Part shown: piece after piece, positions 26,189-34,664 of the stretch
Layout of the letters: every line of letters starts with the position of its first letter
How positions within the stretch are numbered: the first letter of the stretch is position 1
From: Ruminococcus sp.
GTDB taxonomy: Bacteria; Bacillota; Clostridia; Oscillospirales; Ruminococcaceae
Length of the DNA stretch: 47,806 bases
Direction of reading: 5' to 3'
NCBI GenBank assembly: GCA_017450925.1
Contig: JAFSSS010000002.1
Location: forward strand, 1-47,806
Notes under the pieces: model-generated
What the model was told of the DNA's origin: nothing
The model's database searches: none
Seen by the model: the letters and a program-made list of their open reading frames with translations, nothing else
Position numbers and translations under genes: made by a program

Positions 26189-28147
26189 TTATTCGATCTC
26201 GGTTGAAAATCCTGCCTTGACGGGTTCAAAGGGCTTTCCGCTGCCGCTGTAGAACCGCGAGAAGATCTCGTAGAATTCCAGCCTTATTATCTGTATCGCA
26301 ACGATCATGCCCTCCATGACCATAACGAATGCATTTCCGATGACAAGCACTGCGGGCTTTGCGCCTGTGCTTACCATATTCATAAGGGTGGAGACCACCA
26401 GCATCATGCCGGCGTGAGAGAGGACGAAGCCGCCCACCCTAAGAAAGCTCATGGTATTTGAAACATAGCTTAGCACATACTCGAACATCTCGAAGAAATT
26501 CTCGACGATGAAGTTGCCGAAGGTCATATCCTCCTCTTCATTGGAAAGGCGGAACTCCTTATACTTCACGACTGCGGCGAAGGGCACCTTACAGAAGATG
26601 CACACCGCGGGGATAACGATGAAGAATATCACGAAGGGAGCGGACATTATCTTAACATCGAAGAGCATCATCGCGGCGACCCCGCCGGCTATGGAGCCGT
26701 AGAAGAGCAATCCGGCGATGCCGTTGTTTGAGAACACGGCTTTTTCTATATCTCCCTCGCGGAAGCCGATGATGATATTGAGTATCATGGATATCAGTAT
26801 CAATGCCACGCCCAGCCCGACTGCGGTCAGCAGGATGAAGCTGGTATTATGGAAGGGGTGCAGGGGGAGGAAGCTTATCCCGATGCTTTCATAGACGGGA
26901 TCGAGCAGATCCTCAAAGCCGAAGACGGAGCCGTAGATCGCTCCGAATATCATGCTTGACACACCGCAGCGGGTCATCATGCCGCCGAAGTTCTTATGGA
27001 CCTTCCTGCCTATTATCAGACCCAGCAGGAAGATTATGAAGCCCTGTCCGAGGTCGCCGAACATGATGCCGAACATCAGCGTATAGGTAAGCGCCACGAA
27101 GGCGGTGGGGTTATAGCCGGTATAATCCGGGAGGCCGTACATCTCCACCAGCATTGAATAGGGGCGGGTGAACCAGGTATTCTTCAGCACGGTAGGCGGC
27201 ACGCAGCTGGAGTCGGCATCCGGGGGCATAAAGGTGAGAGCTGCGCCGGGGAGGCCGGCAAAAAGCTGTTCAAAGTCCTTATGCTTTTTCTTGGGGATAA
27301 AGCCCTTGATGAACACCTTATCCCGAAGCACGCCCACCTTGCGTCTCAACTCAAAGACGGCGCGTTTATGGCAGAGCTTTGAGAACGCCCGCTGGATCTC
27401 CTCCTCGTGGACGCGGGCGAAGTTTTTAAGCTCCCGATCCGCCTTGGCCACATTTTTCTCCTCCTCGGCGATCTCGCTTTCAAGACGCTGAAAGGCCTCC
27501 TCGGTATTGCCGGTCACGAAATCGGGGATCCTTACCGCCTCGAAGTAGAGGGAGGTAAAGATATCGTCAACGATCTCCTTATCGTTCTTGGGGCAGAAAT
27601 ACATTCCCCAGCAGTAATTGCGGTCATGCTCAAAGGGGACGAAGAAGAAATTCTGGTCGTAATAATCCAGCTTGCGGTGGCTTTCCAGCGGGAGCTTTCC
27701 GACTCTCACATGGACGTGCTTGCAGCTGAATATCCTGTCGAACTGGGCGTTGAGGCCGTGGAGGTGAGTTATCTGTATCAAGGCGGCCTTACGCTGGGAG
27801 ATTATCTGCTGGGCGGCCTGTTTCATCTTTGAGGCCTCTGCCAGCGACTCCTCGAGGCTGTCGATGAACTCTGTGAAATCGGCGCCCGACTCAAGGGGAC
27901 AGGCAGAATAATTCGTTTCGGACAGCTCGATGCCAAGCTCGGTAGCTATTGACACCAGACCCTTGAACGGCACATCGTAAGGATTTTTATCATTCATAAG
28001 CTGAAGCGTTCTCTCGCCGCTTCCGGAAGCAGAGGCCACCGCCGACTCGATCTGGAAGCAGCCGCTTTCGCAGCATTTTTCCAGCACGCTGTCGAGACAG
28101 TCTCTGGAGGCGGTCACGGAGACGAACTCCATTTTTTCTATCGCCAT
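26189..28147 (-). CDS. ntpI: V-type ATPase subunit I (a subunit)
   Basis: This is the 652-residue stator subunit that forms the ion half-channels. It has a cytoplasmic N-terminal half (about 1-330, with coiled-coil segments near 95-125 and 215-265) and a C-terminal half with about seven to eight membrane helices starting near TAFVALTYTLMFGIMFGDLG. The late helix SNTMSFLRVGGFVLSHAGM carries the essential Arg facing the ring. The start has AAGGAG nearby. It abuts the proteolipid gene downstream. Confidence 0.94.
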   Translation of the reverse strand: MAIEKMEFVSVTASRDCLDSVLEKCCESGCFQIESAVASASGSGERTLQLMNDKNPYDVPFKGLVSIATELGIELSETNYSACPLESGADFTEFIDSLEESLAEASKMKQAAQQIISQRKAALIQITHLHGLNAQFDRIFSCKHVHVRVGKLPLESHRKLDYYDQNFFFVPFEHDRNYCWGMYFCPKNDKEIVDDIFTSLYFEAVRIPDFVTGNTEEAFQRLESEIAEEEKNVAKADRELKNFARVHEEEIQRAFSKLCHKRAVFELRRKVGVLRDKVFIKGFIPKKKHKDFEQLFAGLPGAALTFMPPDADSSCVPPTVLKNTWFTRPYSMLVEMYGLPDYTGYNPTAFVALTYTLMFGIMFGDLGQGFIIFLLGLIIGRKVHKNFGGMMTRCGVSSMIFGAIYGSVFGFEDLLDPVYESIGISFLPLHPFHNTSFILLTAVGLGVALILISMILNIIIGFREGDIEKAVFSNNGIAGLLFYGSIAGGVAAMMLFDVKIMSAPFVIFFIVIPAVCIFCKVPFAAVVKYKEFRLSNEEEDMTFGNFIVENFFEMFEYVLSYVSNTMSFLRVGGFVLSHAGMMLVVSTLMNMVSTGAKPAVLVIGNAFVMVMEGMIVAIQIIRLEFYEIFSRFYSGSGKPFEPVKAGFSTEIE

Positions 28148-28164
28148 TTCCTTACTCCTTTCGC

Positions 28165-29199
28165 TTAAAAGATAAGCAGCTTATATATCATCGCCGGGTC
28201 AACGTCATAGCGGACGCCCTCGATGACGCGGACTATATTCCGCAATTCATTCTCGCAGACATACATAAACGCATAAAGTGAGACGGGGGCGGCGCAGGTA
28301 CGGGCGAGGGTATGCTTCATGGTTGTCAGCGTCCGTTTGCGCAGCGGGGGCTCGATATCGTCATCCTCTGCGGACATATATCTGCCGTAGGGTGAGGCGG
28401 CCACGACGTTCCGCATTTTCCCGGCCTCGGGGCAGTTATAGAGCTTATTCATGCTGGTTTTTCCCATTTGGGTAAAGGGCAGCACTGTTTTTCTGATCTC
28501 GTCGGGGGTATAGCCGAAAAAGGCTTTAAGGCGGTAAGCGTTTATGATATTGATGACGTCGATCTCGGAGCGGATAAGGCTCAAAAGCTCGTCGCCGTCG
28601 CGGCCGAAGCCGCTTTTCTCAACATCCTCGATAAGCCCCTCATAGAGGCTTGTACGGAGCTTGATCTCGGCATCGGTGAAATCCACCTTGCCCTCGGGGG
28701 TACGGCCGAAGCTGCGGAAAAGCTTATAATAGCGGGTGCCCTTCAGGGCGGCAGTCAGCTCCTCCACCGACCGGCAGCGGGCGAGGGCGAGGAAATCTAT
28801 CCTCGAGCCGTTTATAAGGTAGCTGGGCAGTGTCTGGACGAAGCTTAGCTGCAGGCCGCAGCTGACGGCATTGACCAGATTTATCAGCTGGCGGCACTCG
28901 TGCCGCTTCAGCAGGAAGTCATAAAACGGCTTATCCTCCAGCCCGGAGAAGCTTGTCAAGCGGCGGTAGAGTGTATAATTCTCCTCGTCCAGCAGCTGTT
29001 CAAGAAAGCCGCGGTGGACGGTATTGGGGTCAATATCTCTAAGGCGCTCGCTGTAGCGGGGGGTATGGGCGAGATAATCCGCCACCTCGGCCACGCTGCG
29101 CTTTGCGACCATTTCCATAAAGTCGTCCATAGTGAGCATCCTGCCGCAGACGGCTCTTATCTTGGCGGCCACGGCATTGGTGGAATACTTTTCAAGCAA
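28165..29199 (-). CDS. ntpC: V-type ATPase subunit C (d subunit)
   Basis: This is a 344-residue funnel-shaped subunit that joins the central stalk to the membrane ring. It is mostly helical, with family-like segments KYSTNAVAAKIRA at the start and DVINIINAYRLKAFFG near residue 210. The start is TTG 29199: the reading frame is closed just upstream and AAGGAG lies about 12 bases before it. In Enterococcus this gene lies after ntpE; here it lies before ntpI. Confidence 0.88.
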   Translation of the reverse strand: MLEKYSTNAVAAKIRAVCGRMLTMDDFMEMVAKRSVAEVADYLAHTPRYSERLRDIDPNTVHRGFLEQLLDEENYTLYRRLTSFSGLEDKPFYDFLLKRHECRQLINLVNAVSCGLQLSFVQTLPSYLINGSRIDFLALARCRSVEELTAALKGTRYYKLFRSFGRTPEGKVDFTDAEIKLRTSLYEGLIEDVEKSGFGRDGDELLSLIRSEIDVINIINAYRLKAFFGYTPDEIRKTVLPFTQMGKTSMNKLYNCPEAGKMRNVVAASPYGRYMSAEDDDIEPPLRKRTLTTMKHTLARTCAAPVSLYAFMYVCENELRNIVRVIEGVRYDVDPAMIYKLLIF

Positions 29200-29236
29200 C
29201 GGTCAATCATCTCCTTGCGGCGTGAAGCTGTATCTG

Positions 29237-29545
29237 TCAGAGTGCGGTGATCCTTGAAAAGATCTCGTCCGCCCACCTGCCGCTGTTCTTTTCAAACACA
29301 GCCTCAAGCTCGGAAAACTCCTTCTGCTTACGGGCATCAAGCTCTTCAAGCTCGCGGTCGAGGCGGGAATTGTTCTCGGCCTCGAGGGCGGCGGCGTAGG
29401 AAGCGCTGTCCTCGCGGGCGATATTCTCAAAGCGCTCCTGCTCACTTCTGACATTTTCGAGCATTGCGGCGCGTTTCCTTTCGGCCTCGGCCAGCTTTTC
29501 CTCTGCGAGCCTGTCGGTCTCAAGGATCTCGGCAATTATATCCAC
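29237..29545 (-). CDS. V-type ATPase peripheral-stalk subunit G/H-like
   Basis: This is a 102-residue, highly charged, nearly all-helical protein rich in Glu, Ala, Arg and Lys, as expected for the peripheral-stalk partner of subunit E (NtpF, also called subunit H or G). Its position as first gene of the operon also fits. The start is GTG 29545 after GGAGGGG. Sequence conservation in this family is low, so the call rests on shape and context. Confidence 0.75.
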   Translation of the reverse strand: MDIIAEILETDRLAEEKLAEAERKRAAMLENVRSEQERFENIAREDSASYAAALEAENNSRLDRELEELDARKQKEFSELEAVFEKNSGRWADEIFSRITAL

Positions 29546-29638
29546 ACAAATCCCCTCCGTTTCAGTTCATGCCGGGCGCTTGGTTCTGTTTTGCGATGCG
29601 GCTGATATGCCGCCTGCACAAATACATATTATTAAGTA

Positions 29639-29667
29639 ATTGTACACCATATTTTAGGCTAATTCAA
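29639..29667 (-). promoter_or_regulatory. Likely promoter of the V-ATPase operon
   Basis: On the minus strand TTGAAT (29667-29662), a 17-base spacer, and TACAAT (29644-29639). It is the best match upstream of the first V-ATPase gene, about 90 bases from its start. Confidence 0.6.
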
Positions 29668-29867
29668 TAACATTTTTGAAATATTTAAGGCTGCCGGCGG
29701 GATTTTGTTTACTATGACCAAGAGTCAGAAATAAGGTGGAGCAATTTTGTTGACTTTGTGCAATATCATGAATATCGGGTTCTGCAATTGTGCGAAATGC
29801 ACATTGACCTTATGCAAAAACCCTGTTTATTTGTCGGGGTAAGGTGTAAATAATATGTTTCTGACTA

Positions 29868-29896
29868 TTGACAAAGGGGGCGGATTGTGTTATATT
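29868..29896 (+). promoter_or_regulatory. Promoter of the ACT protein and homoserine dehydrogenase genes
   Basis: TTGACA (29868-29873), a 17-base spacer and TATATT (29891-29896). It is about 40 bases upstream of the GTG start at 29940. The bases before it show no clear riboswitch or T-box. Confidence 0.8.
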
Positions 29897-29939
29897 TGTA
29901 TTTGTCGCAAGCACACTTGTTTTTCGGAGGTGGACTGTT

Positions 29940-30383
29940 GTGGAAGACAGCGGCGGCAGACTGGTCATTGTAAGCGAGCAGGTACTGCCCGAAATTATCT
30001 CGAAGGTGCTGGAGGCCAAAAGGCTCCGGGCGAGCGGTGAGGCCGCAAATTCTGCGGAGGCCTGCCGTGCTGTAGGCATCTCAAGGAGCGCCTACTACAA
30101 ATACAAGGATCAGGTATGGGCTTACGAGGAGCAGTTCTCGAACCGCATAGCATCGGTCTATCTGGTACTCAAGGATGAAAAGGGAGTACTTTCCTCCATT
30201 ATCGGAAAGCTTTACGAGCTGGGGGCGAACATTCTGACTATCAATCAGAACATCCCGGTGGATTCGGTGGCGACGGTGACTATTTCGGTGAAATACGATT
30301 CCAACTGCTCGACGGGAAGGATCAAGGCAGAGCTGGCGGGTCTCAGGGGCGTTGTTGACGTCAGAATGATCGCCGGGGAATAA
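29940..30383 (+). CDS. ACT domain-containing protein (PheB/UPF0735 family)
   Basis: This is a 147-residue protein of the UPF0735/PheB family. The N-terminal half is helix-turn-helix-like (SAEACRAVGISRSAYYKYKD, about residues 38-57). The C-terminal half is an ACT domain (VYLVLKDEKGVLSSIIGKLY, about 73-92), which typically binds an amino acid. I chose GTG 29940 because CGGAGG lies nine bases upstream; no ATG fits. It is 23 bases upstream of homoserine dehydrogenase, and this pairing is common in Firmicutes. A role in sensing an aspartate-family amino acid is plausible but inferred. Confidence 0.9.
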   Translation: MEDSGGRLVIVSEQVLPEIISKVLEAKRLRASGEAANSAEACRAVGISRSAYYKYKDQVWAYEEQFSNRIASVYLVLKDEKGVLSSIIGKLYELGANILTINQNIPVDSVATVTISVKYDSNCSTGRIKAELAGLRGVVDVRMIAGE

Positions 30384-30406
30384 TCAAGAACAGGAAGGTT
30401 TTGAAA

Positions 30407-31645
30407 ATGCAGAATATAGCGGTAATAGGCTATGGAGTTGTGGGCTCGGGAACGGTCGAGCTGTTCGAGAAGAACAGAGAGGATATCTGCCGGAAGATCG
30501 GCAGGGATTGTGATATCAAGTACATCTGTGACCTTAGGGATTTCCCGGGGGACAGGTACGAGAGCAAGCTGGTAAAGGACTTCAATGTTATACTGAACGA
30601 TGACGAGATCGAGGTCGTTGCCGAGGTGGTAGGCGGGGCTACCTTCGCCTATGAATACACGAAGAAGCTTTTAGAGAGGGGCAAGAGCGTTGTCACCTCC
30701 AACAAGGAGCTGGTGGCGACCCACGGTGCGGAGCTGTTTGAGATCGCAAAGGCACACGACTGCAACTATCTCTTTGAGGCCAGCGTAGGCGGCGGCATAC
30801 CGATCATCAGACCGCTGAACAAATGCCTTGCGGGAAACTCTATCGAGGAGATCTCGGGCATTCTGAACGGAACAACCAACTTCATACTGACGAAGATGAT
30901 AAGGGAGCAAATGGACTTTGACTCGGCGCTGAAAATGGCGCAGGAGCTGGGCTATGCCGAGGCTGACCCCACGGCTGACGTTGAGGGTCACGACGCCTGC
31001 AGGAAGATATGCATACTCGGGTCACTGGCATTCGGCAGGCACATTTATCCCCAGTATGTTCACTGCTCGGGCATTTCGCGGATAACGCTCACGGATGTGG
31101 AATATGCAGAGAACGCGGGCTACAGCATCAAGCTTATCGGCACCGTAAAGCCGGAGGGCAGGGACAGGATAAGCGCTATCGTATGTCCGAGGCTGGTTGA
31201 GAAGAGCAATATGCTTTCATCGGTAGATGATGTTTACAACGCTATCACGGTACGCGGCGACGGTGTGGGCGATGTACTGTTCTACGGCAGGGGTGCGGGC
31301 AAGCTGCCCACGGCATCGGCTGTTGTGGGAGACATCATCGACTGTCTGAAGCACAGGGACAGGCGCATAATGATCGACTGGGAGGACTGCAGGGACAAGG
31401 ACTATGTAGTTCCCTACAAGCAGATAAACAACTCCATGTATGTACGCATCACGGCTGATAATGCAGAGGCGCTGAAGCCTGTGATCTCGGAGCTTTTCGG
31501 CAAGGTGATGTATCTTGAGCGCAACGACCGCCCGGAGGAGGAGCTGGCCTTCATCACTCCGATGATGAAGGAGGCGGACATCGACGCGGCTTTGGAGAAG
31601 CTTTCGGAGTCAGCGGAGATAGGCTCGAAGATCAGATTACTGTAA
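30407..31645 (+). CDS. hom: Homoserine dehydrogenase
   Basis: This 412-residue enzyme reduces aspartate semialdehyde to homoserine with NAD(P)H, the branch step toward threonine and methionine. The nucleotide loop is VIGYGVVGSGTV (about residues 5-16). The catalytic region has TSNKELVATHG, SVGGGIPIIRPL and GILNGTTNFILTKM. Glu and Asp residues in ELGYAEADPTADVEGHDA bind substrate. A C-terminal ACT domain (about 335-412) suggests feedback control. I chose ATG 30407 with GGAAGG eight bases upstream; TTG 30401 is too close to that site. Confidence 0.96.
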   Translation: MQNIAVIGYGVVGSGTVELFEKNREDICRKIGRDCDIKYICDLRDFPGDRYESKLVKDFNVILNDDEIEVVAEVVGGATFAYEYTKKLLERGKSVVTSNKELVATHGAELFEIAKAHDCNYLFEASVGGGIPIIRPLNKCLAGNSIEEISGILNGTTNFILTKMIREQMDFDSALKMAQELGYAEADPTADVEGHDACRKICILGSLAFGRHIYPQYVHCSGISRITLTDVEYAENAGYSIKLIGTVKPEGRDRISAIVCPRLVEKSNMLSSVDDVYNAITVRGDGVGDVLFYGRGAGKLPTASAVVGDIIDCLKHRDRRIMIDWEDCRDKDYVVPYKQINNSMYVRITADNAEALKPVISELFGKVMYLERNDRPEEELAFITPMMKEADIDAALEKLSESAEIGSKIRLL

Positions 31646-31657
31646 AAAACAGACAAG

Positions 31658-31695
31658 GCACCTCTGCCGGGGAAAGAAAGGCAGAGGTGCTTTTT
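31658..31695 (+). terminator. Terminator of the hom operon
   Basis: GCACCTCTGCC (31658-31668) pairs with GGCAGAGGTGC (31680-31690) and is followed by TTTTT. The arm sequence belongs to a terminator family repeated at 33645, 42094 and 42539. Confidence 0.92.
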
Positions 31696-31703
31696 GCTTA
31701 TCA

Positions 31704-31820
31704 ATGCAAAATGCACAATGCCCAGTCTCACGTTCCGTGAGACCGCACGATCAAAGGAGTGCGCCTCCGGCACACAGATGCCCATTCGGGCGCTCCTTCA
31801 TTATCAACTGTCCATTAACT
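31704..31820. repeat. Chimeric remnant of two repeat families
   Basis: The left part (TGCACAATGCCCAGTCTCACG, 31713 onward) is the left arm and loop of the 19-bp palindrome family. After GTGAGAC it switches to GGAGTGCGCCTCC, GGGCGCTCCTTCATTATCAACTG, the right end of the ATTATCAACT family. Both look truncated. Confidence 0.6.
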
Positions 31821-31844
31821 AAACATTGTGCGGCCGGTGGTGAC

Positions 31845-31873
31845 TTGACAATTCATGTTATTTGCGGTATAAT
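31845..31873 (+). promoter_or_regulatory. Promoter of the 210-residue protein gene
   Basis: TTGACA (31845-31850), a 17-base spacer and TATAAT (31868-31873), all consensus. The start codon at 31920 follows AAAGGAG. Confidence 0.9.
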
Positions 31874-31919
31874 AACAAAAGCATGATACTGACCTAATTT
31901 CCGCAAAGGAGTTTTACTT

Positions 31920-32552
31920 ATGAAAACAAATGTTATTCCTATCAGAAGTGATCTGGCCGGCAAGGACAAGGCGCTTAGAGAGGCTGAAAAGTTTGCCGAA
32001 TACAACGACCTCACCGGCAAGAACTCTATGCATCTGCGTTTGCTCACCGAGGAGACGCTTAGCATGGTTCACGGCATCGTAAGCGATTTTCAAGGCAAGC
32101 TCTGGTTTGAGAGCCTTGATATGACGGACAGCATACTCTGCCGGATCTGTGTTTCTGCCAACAAGGACGTTGACATGAAGCAGGAGGAGCAGCTGCTTTC
32201 GGTATCGACCTCGGGCAAGAACGTGCGTGCCAAGGGCATCATGGGCAAGATAAGAGAGATGTTCCGGGTAAGTATGCAATGCTCTGCGGACGGCACCTAC
32301 AGCGGCAGCGCTATGCAGGACTCCTGGTACAGAATGGGGACGCACTATGACCCTATGGCATACAATTCGGCTTTGACCGACGGCTACTGGTCGCTGCAGC
32401 GCTACCGTGAGAACATCCAGAGCAACGAGGAGTCGGAGGAGGAATGGGACGAGCTGGAGAAATCCATTGTCGGAAAGCTGGCAGACGAGGTCAAGGTAGG
32501 ACTTCTTAGCGGCCTGGCAGAGGTCATCATCGAAAAGAAATTCATGAAATAA
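31920..32552 (+). CDS. Uncharacterised protein, 210 residues
   Basis: I do not recognise this family with certainty. It is a soluble protein without a signal peptide or membrane helix. Residues 38-60 (MHLRLLTEETLSMVHGI) resemble the first helix of GHKL/anti-sigma-type ATP-binding domains, and STSGKNVRAKGIMGKI (about 97-112) could be a decayed later motif, but the Asn of the N box and a DxGxG loop are missing. The C-terminal region (about 160-185) is strongly acidic. It has its own perfect-consensus promoter and a terminator, so it is a single-gene unit and probably well expressed. Confidence 0.65.
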   Translation: MKTNVIPIRSDLAGKDKALREAEKFAEYNDLTGKNSMHLRLLTEETLSMVHGIVSDFQGKLWFESLDMTDSILCRICVSANKDVDMKQEEQLLSVSTSGKNVRAKGIMGKIREMFRVSMQCSADGTYSGSAMQDSWYRMGTHYDPMAYNSALTDGYWSLQRYRENIQSNEESEEEWDELEKSIVGKLADEVKVGLLSGLAEVIIEKKFMK

Positions 32553-32592
32553 GGGCGGCGCGGAATGCGCTGACTATACAGCAATAAAAAAA

Positions 32593-32627
32593 CAAGGTAT
32601 TCGCTCTGCGGACACCTTGATTTTTTT
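32593..32627 (+). terminator. Terminator after the 210-residue protein gene
   Basis: CAAGGT (32593-32598) pairs with ACCTTG (32614-32619), with a further TTCGC/GCGGA inner stem. It is followed by a run of seven T and preceded by seven A, so it could also act for the opposing HTH gene. Confidence 0.85.
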
Positions 32628-32688
32628 ATAGTTGGCAGTTGATCGCAATCCTTCATTGTGCATTGAAAACGTCACAGCGGTGTTGTTA

Positions 32689-33501
32689 TCAATATGTTTC
32701 GGAGATATGCGTGCGCTCGCTCTTTATCCTCTCCAGCATTGGGAGGTAGTACTGCTCAAGCTCGCTCAAAAGCGCTTTTTCCTGCGGGGTCACCTCCGGG
32801 CGGGTGTCGGGGTGCAGCCGGCCGTCGCTGTAAAGCTCAAAGCCCCGGGCAGAGGTAGAGGCCGCACCGTCGGACACAACACCGACAAAGTAACGGTCAT
32901 CCCATGGGAACATATCCTCGCTGTAATTCACATCAAGGTAATACTCGCTGCCCCCTACCGTGACCGGCTGTGTACGCCGCAGAACATATACCGCGCTGAA
33001 GCGGCTGCCGGCAGGGACTCTTATGGAAAGTGCAGCTTCAGCGCCGTCAACCTCAACTGACCTATAGAACGTTCTGCCGCCGAATTCGCCCTCTGACTCG
33101 GCATTGTATTCAGCATAGGCTGCCTTGGTCAAGGGGTCTATCACCCTGCTCTGAAAGCTGTGCTTCATGATCTCGTAGGAAAGGAAAAGCACCGCGATCA
33201 GAATTAGCAGTATAAGACCTGCCAGCTTGACCCTGCTGAATCGCCGTTTGCTCGGGAGTGCGAGCGCAGGAGCGCTTATGCTTTCATGGGCGGGGCTGCC
33301 GCTTTTGACCACCTCGCTGACGTCTGTACCGAGGGCTTCCGAGAGGGACTCCAGCATACCAAGCTCCGGCAGATTGCTGCCGGTCTCCCAGCGGCTGACC
33401 GTCCTTGCCGACACCCCCAGCTGCTCGGCAAGCTGCTCTTGAGTAAGAGCCTTATCTCTCCTAAGCTGTTTCAAATATTCACCGATCTTGATCTGATCCA
33501 T
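32689..33501 (-). CDS. Membrane-anchored XRE-type HTH regulator
   Basis: This is a 270-residue one-component regulator. Residues 5-62 are a Cro/C1-type helix-turn-helix (LKQLRRDKALTQEQLAEQLG, then SARTVSRWETG and LSEALGTDVSEV). A single membrane helix lies at about 92-112 (LAGLILLILIAVLFLSYEIM). The C-terminal 155 residues are predicted to be outside the cell and have no family I recognise. The start has GGAGGCGG. It stands alone, opposing the gene at 31920, so its target genes cannot be read from context. Confidence 0.85.
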   Translation of the reverse strand: MDQIKIGEYLKQLRRDKALTQEQLAEQLGVSARTVSRWETGSNLPELGMLESLSEALGTDVSEVVKSGSPAHESISAPALALPSKRRFSRVKLAGLILLILIAVLFLSYEIMKHSFQSRVIDPLTKAAYAEYNAESEGEFGGRTFYRSVEVDGAEAALSIRVPAGSRFSAVYVLRRTQPVTVGGSEYYLDVNYSEDMFPWDDRYFVGVVSDGAASTSARGFELYSDGRLHPDTRPEVTPQEKALLSELEQYYLPMLERIKSERTHISETY

Positions 33502-33644
33502 TTCTGCCGCCTCCTTTCACGGATAATTATACACATCAAGGGCGGGAAAGTCAACGACACAGAGCAGGACATTTGGTGTCTGCTCTGCGAAAGAGCATAA
33601 ATCTTATCGCCGGAGGCGACAGCTTGCTTATTCTTTATAAGAAG

Positions 33645-33677
33645 AGACACCTCTGCCGTGATACAGCAGAGGTGTCT
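33645..33677 (-). terminator. Terminator-like hairpin after the SPFH operon
   Basis: AGACACCTCTGC (33645-33656) and GCAGAGGTGTCT (33666-33677) form a perfect 12-bp stem just after the SPFH stop at 33700. The minus strand continues CTTCTTATAAAG, a weak T-rich tail. The arms match the repeated terminator family. Confidence 0.7.
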
Positions 33678-33699
33678 TTGATCAAACAAGTTTTATTGG

Positions 33700-34644
33700 T
33701 CACTGAACGTCCTTAGGGGTCTCTGTGATAACGCCCTTAAGACCGGCTGCGAGACCGGCGATGCCCTGTATCTCGCTGGGGATAATGATCTTGGTAGCCT
33801 TGCCGTCGGCGGCCTTTGCGAAGGCCTCGAGGCTCTTGAGAGCGATGACGTTCTCGGAGGGGTTGGCCTGATTCAGCTTTACAAGGCTGTCGGCCAGAGC
33901 GCGCTGTACCATTTCGATAGCCTGCGCTTCACCCTCGGCCTCCAGAATCTTCTGCTGCTTGACGGCATCGGCCTGGAGGATCTTGGACTCTCTCTCGGCC
34001 TCGGCGCGGAGGATCTTGGATTCCTTTTCACCCTCGGCCACAAGGATCTGAGACTTCTTCTCGGCCTCGGCCTGAATTACCTTTTCACGTCTTTCACGGT
34101 CGGCCTTCATCTGCTTTTCCATAGCATCTCTGATCTCTGCGGGAGGCAGGATGTTTTTCAGCTCGACTCTCTGCACCTTGATGCCCCAGCGGTCGGTAGC
34201 CTCGTCGAGGATCTTGGTGATATTGGTATTGATGAAGTCACGGGAAGTGAGGGTAGCCTCGAGATCCATATCGCCGACGATATTTCTGAGCGTAGTGGCT
34301 GTAAGGTTCTCGATAGCGGAGATAGGTCTTTCAACGCCGTAGGTGAACTGCATCGCGTTGGTGATCTGGAAGAACACAACGGTGTCGATCTGCATGGTTA
34401 CGTTATCCTTGGTGATAACGGACTGGGGCTTGAAGTCAACGACCTGTTCCTTGATAGACACCTTCTTGGCGATCTTGTCGATGAAGGGTATCTTGACATG
34501 GAGGCCGGTCGTCCATGCGGCATGGAAAGCGCCGAAGCGCTCGACTACATAGACATAGGCCTGCGGAACTACCTTGATGTTTGAGATTATCACCAAGAGA
34601 ATGAATGCTGCGACGATAAGCGCAATGATTAACGGTGTTTCCAT
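33700..34644 (-). CDS. SPFH/Band 7 (stomatin-like) membrane protein
   Basis: This is a 314-residue SPFH protein of the stomatin/QmcA type. It has an N-terminal membrane helix (about 3-24), the SPFH domain (about 28-200, with YVVERFGAFHAAWTTGLH and RVELKNILPPAEIRDAM), and a long Glu/Ala/Arg coiled coil (about 200-265, repeated ESKILRAEAE-like units). Such proteins form ring-shaped oligomers that organise membrane domains and partner with NfeD proteins. I chose ATG 34644 with GGAGG upstream. It is the third gene of an NfeD-SPFH-SPFH operon. Confidence 0.93.
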   Translation of the reverse strand: METPLIIALIVAAFILLVIISNIKVVPQAYVYVVERFGAFHAAWTTGLHVKIPFIDKIAKKVSIKEQVVDFKPQSVITKDNVTMQIDTVVFFQITNAMQFTYGVERPISAIENLTATTLRNIVGDMDLEATLTSRDFINTNITKILDEATDRWGIKVQRVELKNILPPAEIRDAMEKQMKADRERREKVIQAEAEKKSQILVAEGEKESKILRAEAERESKILQADAVKQQKILEAEGEAQAIEMVQRALADSLVKLNQANPSENVIALKSLEAFAKAADGKATKIIIPSEIQGIAGLAAGLKGVITETPKDVQ

Positions 34645-34664
34645 AAATTCTTTACCTCCGATTT

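Noticed and set aside
29700-29867. Lysine riboswitch or T-box before the ACT/hom genes
   Set aside because: The leader before the promoter shows no long-range pairing or T-box consensus, and the transcript leader after the promoter is only about 40 bases.
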